From Bacteroidota bacterium (GTDB lineage Bacteria > Bacteroidota > Bacteroidia > Chitinophagales > Chitinophagaceae): DNA of 64,000 bases. Made by a program: the position numbers and the translations under genes. The stretch covers positions 62,001-126,000 of the forward strand of contig JADJJH010000002.1 in assembly GCA_016706595.1 (NCBI GenBank), read 5' to 3'. Shown in pieces: positions 1 through 8,771 of this stretch. The notes under the pieces were generated by a model. The model saw nothing but the letters and a program-made list of their open reading frames with translations. It did not search any database and was not told the origin of the DNA. How positions within the stretch are numbered: position 1 is the stretch's first letter; every line of letters begins with the position of its first letter.

Positions 1-427
1 TTACATTGGTATTTCAAAGTTTTTACGGTTTGAATTTGGGTTAAATGTAGTTTTATGTAGTTTTTAGTTCCAAAAACATGTGAAATATCTTGTGGGTATT
101 TGTTGGTTTATACCCAAAGCAAGTAAACTGCCAGTAAAAAATGTGTACAGGCAGCTAATTTTACAGGAGATATTTGTACGCTATCCACTTCCCACAGAAC
201 AAAATTTTATTCAGTTCATTTTCATCAACATGATTTGTACAATTTTACGTAAAGCTGCTTGGGTATTTAATTTACGATGTGAATTAAGAAAATAATATTG
301 TGAATATGAGTTGGATAAACAAATTAGTATCACTTTTGCAAGGTGTATAATCTGTTTTTTTACACGTATTCACATACCTAATAACAACAATAAAATCTAT
401 TTTTAAAAATCTTATTTTATTAATACT
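1..427. other. Intergenic/left edge, no supported gene
   Basis: No convincing gene. A 71-codon frame (80-295) opens only with GTG, has no recognisable motif and looks spurious. The stretch is AT-rich and presumably holds the nadA promoter, but I find no exact TAnnTTTG box close to the nadA start. The gene left of the window edge is not visible. Confidence 0.5.
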
Positions 428-1426
428 ATGAATGATGCCGTGGATAAACTAGAGAAAATTGGATATCTTGAATTAAGCATTGACCCAAGTTTGGATTTGT
501 TTGCAGAGATTGAAAAATTGAAAAAAGAAAAAAATGCTATTGTATTAGCGCATTACTATCAAGAAGCAGATATACAGGATGTTGCAGATTATATTGGCGA
601 TAGTTTAGGTTTAGCACGCAAGGCGCAAGAAACCGATGCTGACATGATAGTTTTTGCCGGCGTTCATTTTATGGCCGAAACAGCAAAAATTTTAAATCCA
701 AATAAAAAGGTTGTACTACCAGATTTACATGCCGGTTATTCATTAAGTGATAGTTGTCCTCCGTTTTTATTTAAACGATTTAAAGAACAGCATCCCGATC
801 ACCTGGTAATTTCATATATTAATTGTAGTGCTGGTATTAAAGCGTTAAGTGATATTATTTGTACAAGTAGTAATGCACAAAAAATAGTTGAGAGTTTACC
901 GGAAGAACAAAAGATAATTTTTGCACCCGATAAGAATTTAGGTGGTTTTATAAACAAGCAAACCGGAAGAAATATGCTTTTGTGGAATGGTGCTTGTATG
1001 GTGCATGAAATTTTTAGTTTGGAAAAAATTACGAAACTAAAAACGCGTCATCCAGAAGCAAAGTTTATAGCGCATCCCGAATGTGAAGAAGCCGTTTTAT
1101 CCATTGCAGATTTTATTGGAAGTACTACTCAGTTATTACAGTATACCGAAAAAAGCGAATTCAATGAGTTTATAGTAGCTACCGAAACAGGTATTTTGCA
1201 TCAAATGATTAAAAATTCACCTACAAAAACTTTTATTCCGGCACCGCCCAATAATAGTTGCGCTTGTAATGATTGCCCACATATGAAGTTGAATACACTC
1301 GAAAAATTATACTTATGTATGAAGTTTGAATTACCTGAATTAATATTAGATGAAGAACTTCGCTTAGCTGCTAAAAAGCCGATTGATAGAATGTTACAAT
1401 TAAGCGATGAGTTGGGTATTAAATAG
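428..1426 (+). CDS. nadA: Quinolinate synthase NadA
   Basis: Condenses iminoaspartate with dihydroxyacetone phosphate to quinolinate, the second step of de novo NAD synthesis; cytosolic [4Fe-4S] enzyme. The 332-residue length is normal for the family. The N-terminal AHYYQ motif (about residue 41), the SDSCPP segment (Cys110), the WNGAC.VHE segment (Cys190) and the CACNDCP..KLNTLEKL segment (Cys283) supply the three expected cluster ligands. The ATG at 428 puts the N-terminus where the family starts. The partner nadB is not in this window, so the pathway is not clustered here. The membrane glycosyltransferase gene follows after 20 nt and may be co-transcribed. Identification is very secure. 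Confidence 0.97.
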   Translation: MNDAVDKLEKIGYLELSIDPSLDLFAEIEKLKKEKNAIVLAHYYQEADIQDVADYIGDSLGLARKAQETDADMIVFAGVHFMAETAKILNPNKKVVLPDLHAGYSLSDSCPPFLFKRFKEQHPDHLVISYINCSAGIKALSDIICTSSNAQKIVESLPEEQKIIFAPDKNLGGFINKQTGRNMLLWNGACMVHEIFSLEKITKLKTRHPEAKFIAHPECEEAVLSIADFIGSTTQLLQYTEKSEFNEFIVATETGILHQMIKNSPTKTFIPAPPNNSCACNDCPHMKLNTLEKLYLCMKFELPELILDEELRLAAKKPIDRMLQLSDELGIK

Positions 1427-1446
1427 TTTGGTTTTATATTACCAGC

Positions 1447-2898
1447 ATGTTTGAATTAAATAGAAGCTTATTGAATCGCGCTTGTTGGATATTTACCTGC
1501 GCAATCATGTGTTTACTAACTTTACCTGTACTTATTAAGCAAGGGATGTTTAATGATGCGGTTTTATACACTTCAGTTTCGTTAAATTTAAGTAAGGGTA
1601 TAGGTAGTTTTTGGTTTCCGTATTTTGATGAATGGAATATTATTAATATTAATTCATTTCATGAGCAACCTCCATTGGCTTTTGGAATACAATCTTTATT
1701 TTTTAAGCTACTTGGGAATAGTATCTATGTTGAACGTGTATATACTTTTTTATGTATGATAAGTACTGCTATGCTTATTCATAAAATTTGGAATCTTGTT
1801 GTTAAAAACAAAGCCGAGTATCAGGGAATGAGTTATTTGGCTGTTTTTTTATGGATAACAATTCCAGTTTGTTTTTGGTCGTATGCTAATAATATGCACG
1901 AGAATACAATGGGTGTATGTACTGCGTTATCTGTGTTTTTTAGCTTATATGCATTGCAGCATAGTTCTTTTAAAATTTTACTTTTTACATTATCTGCTTT
2001 ATGTATCGCTGCTGCTTTTTTATGTAAAGGTTTTCCGGGTTTATTTCCAATTGGTATTCCTTTTTTGTATTGGCTTTGCTTACGTAAAATGAGTTTTAGA
2101 GAATGTATATTGTATTCCCTAAATATTGTATGTGTGCTATTTGTAATAGGCATATTCTTGTATTTCTATCCACCATCCAATGAAAGCTTATCAATTTATT
2201 TATTTAAAAGAGCCTTTCAACGAATTAGTGATTCGCCAAGTGTTGATAGTAGATTTTTTATTGTAGGTAGATTATTATCTGAATTAATTCCTGCCATAAT
2301 AATTACCGCATTGATTTTCGGGATAGCCTACATAAAAAGAGTGTTTAACAAACAGATTTATGTAAATCAACAAGCATTATTTTTTTTATGTATTGGGTTA
2401 TCAGGCTCATTACCACTGATGTTAACCAAAGTTCAAAACGGATTTTACTTTGTAGCGGCATTACCCTATTTCGGTATTGGTTTTGCCTTTATGATAGCAC
2501 CTTTTGTCAACCATTATTATCATCGTATATCAGGCAAAAGCATTAAACTATTTTTTAGCGTAAGTGTTTGTTTCTTGTTATGTGTATTGATATTTTCTTT
2601 TTTGCAAAAGGGAAAATATAGTAGAGATAAAGAGATGTTGCAAGATTTAGAAATCATCGCAAAGGCTTTACCTGCAGGCACAAGGCTAAGTACTTCACCA
2701 TCGAATTACGAAAAGTGGGTGTTGAATGGTTATATGGTTCGACTGCATAATTTAAGTATGGGTGATATTTTACTGGAGCAAAAGGAAAGGACTTATTTTA
2801 TTGATGATAAATCATCGGGATATAAGACTCCGGATTATTATCAATTGATGGATTTACCCTTACAACAATTTAAACTTTATAAAAAGCTTACTCGGTAA
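1447..2898 (+). CDS. GT39/ArnT-like membrane glycosyltransferase
   Basis: Polytopic membrane protein of 483 residues with about ten hydrophobic segments, resembling the GT-C fold family (PMT/ArnT, dolichyl-phosphate-mannose mannosyltransferase-like). The first non-cytoplasmic loop has the expected acidic and His-Glu-Gln-Pro-Pro-Leu stretch (about residues 60-80), where family members bind the lipid-linked sugar donor. The C-terminal 80 residues are soluble. Substrate and acceptor cannot be told from sequence; lipid A or protein glycosylation are possibilities. It lies 20 nt after nadA, with no functional link known. Its 3' end overlaps the convergent BNR-repeat gene by 11 nt. Confidence 0.75.
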   Translation: MFELNRSLLNRACWIFTCAIMCLLTLPVLIKQGMFNDAVLYTSVSLNLSKGIGSFWFPYFDEWNIININSFHEQPPLAFGIQSLFFKLLGNSIYVERVYTFLCMISTAMLIHKIWNLVVKNKAEYQGMSYLAVFLWITIPVCFWSYANNMHENTMGVCTALSVFFSLYALQHSSFKILLFTLSALCIAAAFLCKGFPGLFPIGIPFLYWLCLRKMSFRECILYSLNIVCVLFVIGIFLYFYPPSNESLSIYLFKRAFQRISDSPSVDSRFFIVGRLLSELIPAIIITALIFGIAYIKRVFNKQIYVNQQALFFLCIGLSGSLPLMLTKVQNGFYFVAALPYFGIGFAFMIAPFVNHYYHRISGKSIKLFFSVSVCFLLCVLIFSFLQKGKYSRDKEMLQDLEIIAKALPAGTRLSTSPSNYEKWVLNGYMVRLHNLSMGDILLEQKERTYFIDDKSSGYKTPDYYQLMDLPLQQFKLYKKLTR

Positions 2899-3859
2899 CA
2901 TGAAAGAGTGAACCCTGCTCGCCTACTATAAAAGAATTTTGATCATCTCTAAAAGTTATTCCTCGTAAATCTTTGTTGGTAAATGAATGGGTTTCTTGCC
3001 AGCTATCTCCATCATTACTACTTATACAAACCAAGCCATTTTCACCTACGGCTATCATTTTATTTTGCGTATTACGGTCAACATCTAAAAAATGTTGTTT
3101 TTTTGTAGTAACGGAATTTCCATTTCGAATCGTTTGCCACGTATCACCACCATCTATTGTTTTGAGTATGCTACCTTCATAACCAACTACTATTCCTACT
3201 TGTTGATTTTTCCAACACATGGCGGTAAAAAAATCGTTTTTGGCAGAAGTGTAATTCCATGTTTTTCCACCATCTTTTGTTTTTAGTACGGTGCCATAAC
3301 CACAAATGTATCCTGTATTTTTATCACAAAAGTGAATATCGCTTAATTGTAAATTCCAGGTGGTTTGTATTTGGTTGCTACCAGTTCCATCGTTTTTGAA
3401 AGCACTTACATGACCAGCATCAAATCCTGTTCCACCAGCAATATAAGATGTATCATCATCGCGAAATGAAATCGATTTCAATTCTTTCCAAGAAGTATGT
3501 TGGCGATATTCGAAATTCTTTCCGGTATCATTACTATAATAAATGGTTCCTCCATAGCCTACAGTAATTATAGTTCCTGAGTTATGAATAGCCATCCCAT
3601 ATATTTCTTTTTTTTCTGCATTCTCAGGAAGGTTTTGTACTTGCCATGATATGCCTCCATCTTTACTTATCAGCAGCGAAGGTGCCGAGAATTGCTCACC
3701 ACCAACTGCAAACCCAATTAAAGAATTAAAAAAGCCTATCTTATTTAAACGATAGGTAGTAGGGGTATGAATTTCTTTGACATTGATTTTTATGCTTGCT
3801 TTTTTACATGCTGATAGTGGAAAGCAGAAAAGTAAGAAAGCAAAAAAACACTTATGCAT
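2888..3859 (-). CDS. Ycf48/BNR-repeat (Asp-box) lipoprotein
   Basis: A 323-residue exported protein. The N-terminus has a hydrophobic signal ending in an LSAC lipobox (Cys18), so a lipoprotein is predicted. The rest is a beta-propeller-type repeat array with several Asp-boxes such as SKDGGISW, KTKDGGKTW, KTIDGGDTW and SNDGDSW, the pattern of the photosystem II assembly factor Ycf48-like and sialidase (BNR) repeats. In non-photosynthetic Bacteroidota this family is an envelope or secreted protein of unknown function. The start codon overlaps the 3' end of mutL by 8 nt, so the two are probably co-transcribed. Confidence 0.75.
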   Translation of the reverse strand: MHKCFFAFLLFCFPLSACKKASIKINVKEIHTPTTYRLNKIGFFNSLIGFAVGGEQFSAPSLLISKDGGISWQVQNLPENAEKKEIYGMAIHNSGTIITVGYGGTIYYSNDTGKNFEYRQHTSWKELKSISFRDDDTSYIAGGTGFDAGHVSAFKNDGTGSNQIQTTWNLQLSDIHFCDKNTGYICGYGTVLKTKDGGKTWNYTSAKNDFFTAMCWKNQQVGIVVGYEGSILKTIDGGDTWQTIRNGNSVTTKKQHFLDVDRNTQNKMIAVGENGLVCISSNDGDSWQETHSFTNKDLRGITFRDDQNSFIVGEQGSLFHVTE

Positions 3860-5699
3860 TGTGTATGAGTAATTCTATTTCTTTGGAAGATAAACGAGCG
3901 AATATTTTTTTTCCTCCAGGAGTGAGTTGTGGTTGTTCACATAAAAATAATTCCTGAATCAGATTTTCCATTTCTTCTTGACTCAATTTTTTTCCATGAG
4001 CAATTGATTTCTGATGTGATAATGTGCGAAGCAAATGTTCGCGTTTATCTAATTTGAACTCTGCATTATGATGTTTGAAATCGTCTAGTATTTTCTCGAT
4101 GGACGAAACCTCATTACCCATTTTTACGTCTGCAGGTACACCCTGAATAAGAAATGTAAATTTTCCAAAATGGTCAATCTCGTAGCCAAGGTTTAATAAG
4201 TCGGGTAATATTTCTTGTAATAAAACTACATCAGCAGCTTGCAATTCAATTTTTTGTGGATGTAGACATTTTTGAATACTTACCGGTGCCACATTTGCTT
4301 TCTCGAATTTTTCATACAAAACTCTTTGATGAGCCAATTTTTGATCTATTAATAAAATACCATTCTTGGTAGATGCAATGATATAGGCATTATGAATCTG
4401 TATACATTCTTGCTTAAAATCATCTTTAAAAATGATGGGTTGTTCTGTTTCAACAAGATCATTATGGATGGGTAAATTATCGGATAAACTGCCTGGCGAC
4501 TTATTCCATTCACTTTGAATTTTATACATATCCTTCCAATTTCTCAGGTCTTCTTTTTTGTTTAAGAAATGGGCCTGACCGGTTTGGGTAAATGATTGAA
4601 ATAGAAAATCGCCTTTGGTATGTTCTTTAGTTGAATTGGAAAGCGGTTGCGTAACCGCAGTGAGTTGTTCAATATTTGAATCCAAACTAAAGTCTAGGGA
4701 TGGAGCTATACTGTATTTACTAAGAGCATGTTTTACGGCCGAGTTTACAAATGAATAAACAATTCGATCGTCTTCGAATTTAATTTCTTGTTTTGTAGGG
4801 TGCACATTAATATCTACACGCTTGGGTTCAATTTCAATAAACAAAACAAAAACCGGAAATTCATTGCTAGATATTAAATCCCTATAGGCTTGTGTAACAG
4901 CATGATTTAGGTAAGCGCTTTTGATAAATCGATTATTCACAAAAAAGAATTGGTTACCGCGTGTTTTAGAAGCCGCATCGGGCGTTGCAACAAAACCGGT
5001 GATTTTCACAAAATCTGTGGGTTCGTCAACCGGTACCAATTTTGTGTGTAATGTATTGCCTAACAAAGCAATAATTCGTTGTTTAATTTTGCCTTTCTCT
5101 AAATTAAATTGATCTGTATTGTTATTGGTAAAGCGAAAAGCAATTTCTGGATAAGCCATAGCAACCCTAGTAAACTCCTCAATGATATGTTTCATTTCAA
5201 CGGAATTGCTTTTTAAAAAGTTGCGACGAGCCGGGATATTAAAAAATAGATTCTTTATGGAAAGATTTGTGCCGGTTTCGGTTTGACAAATTTCTTGTGA
5301 GCGCACAATACTATTATCAATGCTTATACATGTGCCCACTTCATCGTTGGCAGTTTTAGTTTTTAATTCTACTTGGGCTACTGCAGCTATGGAAGCAAGT
5401 GCTTCACCTCTGAAGCCCATGGTACGGATGGCAAATAAATCATCTATAGATTTTATTTTCGAAGTGGCATGTCTTTCAAAACATATTCTAGCATCGGTTA
5501 TACTCATTCCTTTGCCATTATCAATTACTTGAATAAGTTCTTTACCCGCATCTTTAATAATTAAATGAATATTTGTAGCCCCGGCATCTATAGCATTTTC
5601 GAGCATTTCTTTTACTGCACTTGCGGGTCGTTGTATAACTTCTCCGGCAGCAATTTGGTTTGCTATATTATCGGGTAATAAGGCAATAATGTCTGGCAT
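3852..5699 (-). CDS. mutL: DNA mismatch repair protein MutL
   Basis: Mismatch-repair matchmaker coupling MutS recognition to strand excision; 615 residues. The GHKL ATPase motifs are clear in the N-terminal third: ENAIDAGA, DNGKGM, RHATSKI and GFRGEALASI. A variable linker is followed by the C-terminal dimerisation domain. The metal-dependent endonuclease signature DQHA(x)2E(x)4E is degenerate: residues 452-459 read DQKLAHQR, and the late CPHGRP-like site reads TPGGKK (593-598). Strand nicking by this protein is therefore doubtful. The ATG at 5699 lies 4 nt after a TACATTTG box, suggesting a leaderless message. mutS is 34 kb away. Confidence 0.95.
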   Translation of the reverse strand: MPDIIALLPDNIANQIAAGEVIQRPASAVKEMLENAIDAGATNIHLIIKDAGKELIQVIDNGKGMSITDARICFERHATSKIKSIDDLFAIRTMGFRGEALASIAAVAQVELKTKTANDEVGTCISIDNSIVRSQEICQTETGTNLSIKNLFFNIPARRNFLKSNSVEMKHIIEEFTRVAMAYPEIAFRFTNNNTDQFNLEKGKIKQRIIALLGNTLHTKLVPVDEPTDFVKITGFVATPDAASKTRGNQFFFVNNRFIKSAYLNHAVTQAYRDLISSNEFPVFVLFIEIEPKRVDINVHPTKQEIKFEDDRIVYSFVNSAVKHALSKYSIAPSLDFSLDSNIEQLTAVTQPLSNSTKEHTKGDFLFQSFTQTGQAHFLNKKEDLRNWKDMYKIQSEWNKSPGSLSDNLPIHNDLVETEQPIIFKDDFKQECIQIHNAYIIASTKNGILLIDQKLAHQRVLYEKFEKANVAPVSIQKCLHPQKIELQAADVVLLQEILPDLLNLGYEIDHFGKFTFLIQGVPADVKMGNEVSSIEKILDDFKHHNAEFKLDKREHLLRTLSHQKSIAHGKKLSQEEMENLIQELFLCEQPQLTPGGKKIFARLSSKEIELLIHNA

Positions 5700-5703
5700 A
5701 ATG

Positions 5704-5711
5704 CAAATGTA
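5704..5711 (-). promoter_or_regulatory. Promoter -7 box of mutL
   Basis: TACATTTG on the minus strand matches the Bacteroidota TAnnTTTG element exactly and ends 4 nt before the mutL ATG, so transcription should start at or next to the start codon. Confidence 0.6.
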
Positions 5712-5800
5712 CTATCCTAGTAATTATAATAGTTATTTGGGCTAGACAAAAAGCCTCTTATTGGAAACTTTATTGTTTGCTGTTTTTTTGGTAGCTAGAT

Positions 5801-6556
5801 CTATTCAGGAACAACTAATCTAAAACCGTTACCATGAATATTTACGATTTCAACGGCTTCATCTTCTTTTAACATTTTACGAAGTTTGGCAATATAAACA
5901 TCCATGCTTCGTCCATTAAAGTAAGTATCGCTACCCCAAATTTTCTTCAAAACTTGATCTCGTGGTAATAAATCATTTTTACTTTCACAAAGCATTTTTA
6001 GTAATGAATTTTCTTTAGGTGAAAGGGTAAACATTTTATCATTTACCTTCAATTCTCTGAGTTTGCTATTAAAATTAAATTTGCCAAAACTAAATTCGAA
6101 GTTTTCGTTTTGCTTCTCCATTTTTTCGGCGTTTCGCTTTAAAATGGCTTTAATTTTATGTAACAGAATTTCGCTATCGAATGGTTTTAAAATATAATCA
6201 TCAGCACCCAATCGATATCCATTTAAAATATCTTCTTTCATATTTTTCGCTGTAAGAAAGAATAAAGGAATATCAAGATCAATATTTCTGATTTCTTCTG
6301 CTAAGGCAAATCCATCTAAGTTGGGCATCATAACATCTAATAAGCATAGATCATATTTTTCGCGTCTAAAAGCCGCTAAGCCTAAAATACCATCACGAAC
6401 TAGTTCAACCACATAATCATTTAATTCAAGATAGTTTTTCAGTACTTTACCGAAGTTGGTATCATCTTCAACCAAAAGTATTTTTGATTTTTGAATTTTT
6501 TCGTTTTCAACAATTACCGTATCCATGTTTTGGTGTTCTGTTTTTTCTTCTTGCAT
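5801..6556 (-). CDS. OmpR/PhoB-family response regulator
   Basis: Two-component transcription factor of 251 residues. An N-terminal receiver domain (about residues 24-140) has the acidic pair in LLVEDD, the phospho-acceptor Asp in CLLDVMMP, the Thr of FLTAK and the Lys of LKPF. A C-terminal winged-helix DNA-binding domain follows (LSPKENSLLKML ... DVYIAKLRKML). The overall form resembles Bacteroidota RprY-type regulators. No histidine kinase lies next to it, so its sensor is encoded elsewhere. A TACTTTTG box lies 20 nt upstream of the ATG. A 20-residue N-terminal extension precedes the receiver domain. Confidence 0.9.
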   Translation of the reverse strand: MQEEKTEHQNMDTVIVENEKIQKSKILLVEDDTNFGKVLKNYLELNDYVVELVRDGILGLAAFRREKYDLCLLDVMMPNLDGFALAEEIRNIDLDIPLFFLTAKNMKEDILNGYRLGADDYILKPFDSEILLHKIKAILKRNAEKMEKQNENFEFSFGKFNFNSKLRELKVNDKMFTLSPKENSLLKMLCESKNDLLPRDQVLKKIWGSDTYFNGRSMDVYIAKLRKMLKEDEAVEIVNIHGNGFRLVVPE

Positions 6557-6576
6557 GATTATTTGTTTTTAGTATT

Positions 6577-6584
6577 CAAAAGTA
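6577..6584 (-). promoter_or_regulatory. Promoter -7 box of the response-regulator gene
   Basis: TACTTTTG on the minus strand, 20 nt before the ATG at 6556; exact match to TAnnTTTG. Confidence 0.45.
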
Positions 6585-6657
6585 GTCTTTGCATAATGTG
6601 GAAGTTAGCGTTAGCGCGTAATATTTTGTTAAAGGGTATTTCTAAAAGCGCTAAATA

Positions 6658-8031
6658 TTATTGTGGCGTAATAATAATTTGCCGTTTTTTTTGCTTCATC
6701 CAACTTCTTACAATTTCATGATCATCGGGGTGAATTGTATGTTTTTCTTTGTAATGGTTCCAGTCAGAAGTATTTGATATTTGAGCATTTTCATCAATAT
6801 AGCCAAAACCGGAATAGGCATAGTTTTTAATTAAAATGAAAGATTTTTCTAGTCCGCTTCTTCCTTTATCAATAATTACAAAGTTGGGTTTATGAAAGCT
6901 ATGGTTTTTTATAATATCGGTACATCGTAAATTATACAGTTCATGATCTTCTTTTCCTGCACAAATACCACGACATTTTTTTATTTGATGATTAAAGCAA
7001 ACCGATTCTTCGGATGTTAAATGACAGTAACGTAAGCACAATTCTTTTTCATTTAACCAGGTTTCTAATTTTTCGCGTGCCGATGCGTAGTTTGTGAAGG
7101 AAAGTAGTGCATTTTGGTTTTCATCATAGGGCTCTATTTTAAAATTCATAATACCATCTTCGTTGGTAAAGAAGATAATATTATGTGTAAATACATCTTT
7201 CTTTCGTTGGCGATTGTACAAAGGTTTATGGCATTTAATTTCTGCCGATTCAAGAAGCAATGAAATAAGTTCGCTACCGGTTTCAATATAATCTACATCA
7301 TATAAATCGTTTAACATTGCCTTGCTTTTTTTTAAATTGGAATTGAAGTGGCTTAATGCACGATTATACATATTTACACTTTTGCCAATATAGATGATTT
7401 GTTTATCATGATTTAAAAAGTAGTAAACACCACATGTTTCGGGTAGTTTGTTAAGTATGTATTTTTTAATGTTGTCTATTCGTGTGGTCATTATTTGACT
7501 CACAGATTTTGTTTTATATTCTTTACTTGTTGTTTTTAGCTGAAGTAAAATGTCGAGTAGCTTAGCAGTAGCAACGGCATCTCCTTCTGCTCTATGTCGA
7601 TTATGAATTTGAATGCCAATTTCTGCGCAAAGGTTCCCTAAGCTATAACTGCGTTTACCTGGTATAAGTTTTCTACTGAGCTTAACTGTACATAAGGTTT
7701 CGCGCCGAAATGGAAAACCTAGTGAACTAAATTCATCTTTTATAAAGTTGTAATCGAATGAAGAATTATGTGCAACAAAAATTTTTCCTTCAGTGAACGA
7801 TAATATTTCTTTAGCTACTTCATGAAACTTGGGTGCATCTTTTACCATTTCGTTTGTGATACCCGAGATGTTGGTATAAAACCCTGAGATATAGCATTCG
7901 GGATTTATAAGCGTTGAAAATTTATCAACGACAGTAAGTCCATCATGTACTAAAATACAGATATCAATAATTCTGCCTTTTTGAAAGGCAAATTTTGAAC
8001 CACAGGTTTCGATATCAACAATAGCAAACAT
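6658..8031 (-). CDS. DEDDh exonuclease fused to GIY-YIG nuclease
   Basis: A 457-residue two-nuclease protein. Residues 1-165 are a DnaQ/epsilon-like 3'-5' exonuclease domain: the IVDIET motif (Asp6, Glu8), a VAHNSSFDY motif, and a late HRAEGDA motif providing the DEDDh His and Asp. About residues 195-285 are a UvrC/Cho-type GIY-YIG domain (GVYYF ... IYIGKS). The C-terminal part has a Cys-rich stretch (CLRYCHLTSEESVCF). The combination is known in Bacteroidota and Actinobacteria and suggests a role in DNA repair; the substrate is unknown. It is last in the leftward tlpA-gmk-CNNM-nucleotidyltransferase cluster but has its own promoter box 6 nt before the ATG. Confidence 0.85.
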   Translation of the reverse strand: MFAIVDIETCGSKFAFQKGRIIDICILVHDGLTVVDKFSTLINPECYISGFYTNISGITNEMVKDAPKFHEVAKEILSFTEGKIFVAHNSSFDYNFIKDEFSSLGFPFRRETLCTVKLSRKLIPGKRSYSLGNLCAEIGIQIHNRHRAEGDAVATAKLLDILLQLKTTSKEYKTKSVSQIMTTRIDNIKKYILNKLPETCGVYYFLNHDKQIIYIGKSVNMYNRALSHFNSNLKKSKAMLNDLYDVDYIETGSELISLLLESAEIKCHKPLYNRQRKKDVFTHNIIFFTNEDGIMNFKIEPYDENQNALLSFTNYASAREKLETWLNEKELCLRYCHLTSEESVCFNHQIKKCRGICAGKEDHELYNLRCTDIIKNHSFHKPNFVIIDKGRSGLEKSFILIKNYAYSGFGYIDENAQISNTSDWNHYKEKHTIHPDDHEIVRSWMKQKKRQIIITPQ

Positions 8032-8037
8032 TGCTTA

Positions 8038-8045
8038 CAAAGGTA
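8038..8045 (-). promoter_or_regulatory. Promoter -7 box of the exonuclease/GIY-YIG gene
   Basis: TACCTTTG on the minus strand ends 6 nt before the ATG at 8031, a leaderless-type arrangement. It overlaps the stop region of the upstream nucleotidyltransferase gene. Confidence 0.55.
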
Positions 8046-8762
8046 TTAGAAAAATAGTTTTTCAGCTTCTACTATACTTTCCGGTTTACCAACATCCAAT
8101 AATTTTTTACCACTATGGTCGAAGGCTATTATATTATTTATCTTAGCAAGTTCTAGATAGACATCTATCATGGAGAATTTGCCAGTGAAGCGAATTTGAG
8201 AAAAGATACCGGGCTCAATAATATGTATTCCGCTGAATGAAAATGATTGAAGATTATTTTCATCTCGACTCATTTTTATTTCTTCTGTTGATGTATTTTG
8301 CCAGCCACACAAAATGTTTTCTTGATTAAAAAGTAAACATCTTGAACTGTTTCTTTTGCATACGGCTAATGTTGCCAGGGGTTTACGAAGCTTATGATAC
8401 GTATACATTTCTAACATATCAATATCCGTTAACATATCAGCATTCATTAATATAAACGGCTCATCCTTATCAAAAAACCACGATGCTTTTAACAGTCCCC
8501 CCCCTGTTTCTAAAATTTCATTTCGTTCATCAGAAATTTCGATTTGTGTATCGAAGAAATTATGTTTTTGTAGGTATTGAATAATTTGTTCAGCAAAATG
8601 ATGCACGTTTATAATGAAACTATCGACACCATAGCTTTTTAAATATTCTATATTTCGTTGTAGAAGGGTTTTGCCATTTACAAGCGCTAAAGCTTTAGGA
8701 TGATGATCAGTAAATGGTTTTAGGCGGGTTCCTAATCCGGCTGCCAAAATCATTGCTTTCAT
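8046..8762 (-). CDS. Sugar-phosphate nucleotidyltransferase (MurU/RmlA-like)
   Basis: A 238-residue NTP_transferase-family enzyme. The N-terminal signature AMILAAGLGTRLKPFT with downstream PKAL is the nucleotide-binding loop, and LMNADML near residue 105 carries the metal-binding Asp. The length and lack of a C-terminal beta-helix fit the short MurNAc-1-phosphate uridylyltransferase (MurU)/mannose-1-phosphate guanylyltransferase type. In Bacteroidota such enzymes serve peptidoglycan recycling, but the exact sugar cannot be read from sequence, and no AmgK-type sugar kinase neighbours it. It sits 9 nt after the CNNM/CorC gene in an operon. Confidence 0.8.
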   Translation of the reverse strand: MKAMILAAGLGTRLKPFTDHHPKALALVNGKTLLQRNIEYLKSYGVDSFIINVHHFAEQIIQYLQKHNFFDTQIEISDERNEILETGGGLLKASWFFDKDEPFILMNADMLTDIDMLEMYTYHKLRKPLATLAVCKRNSSRCLLFNQENILCGWQNTSTEEIKMSRDENNLQSFSFSGIHIIEPGIFSQIRFTGKFSMIDVYLELAKINNIIAFDHSGKKLLDVGKPESIVEAEKLFF

Positions 8763-8771
8763 AAACGTAGA

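Noticed and set aside
80..295. 71-codon frame at the left edge
   Set aside because: GTG start, no promoter box, no motif; looks like a chance frame.
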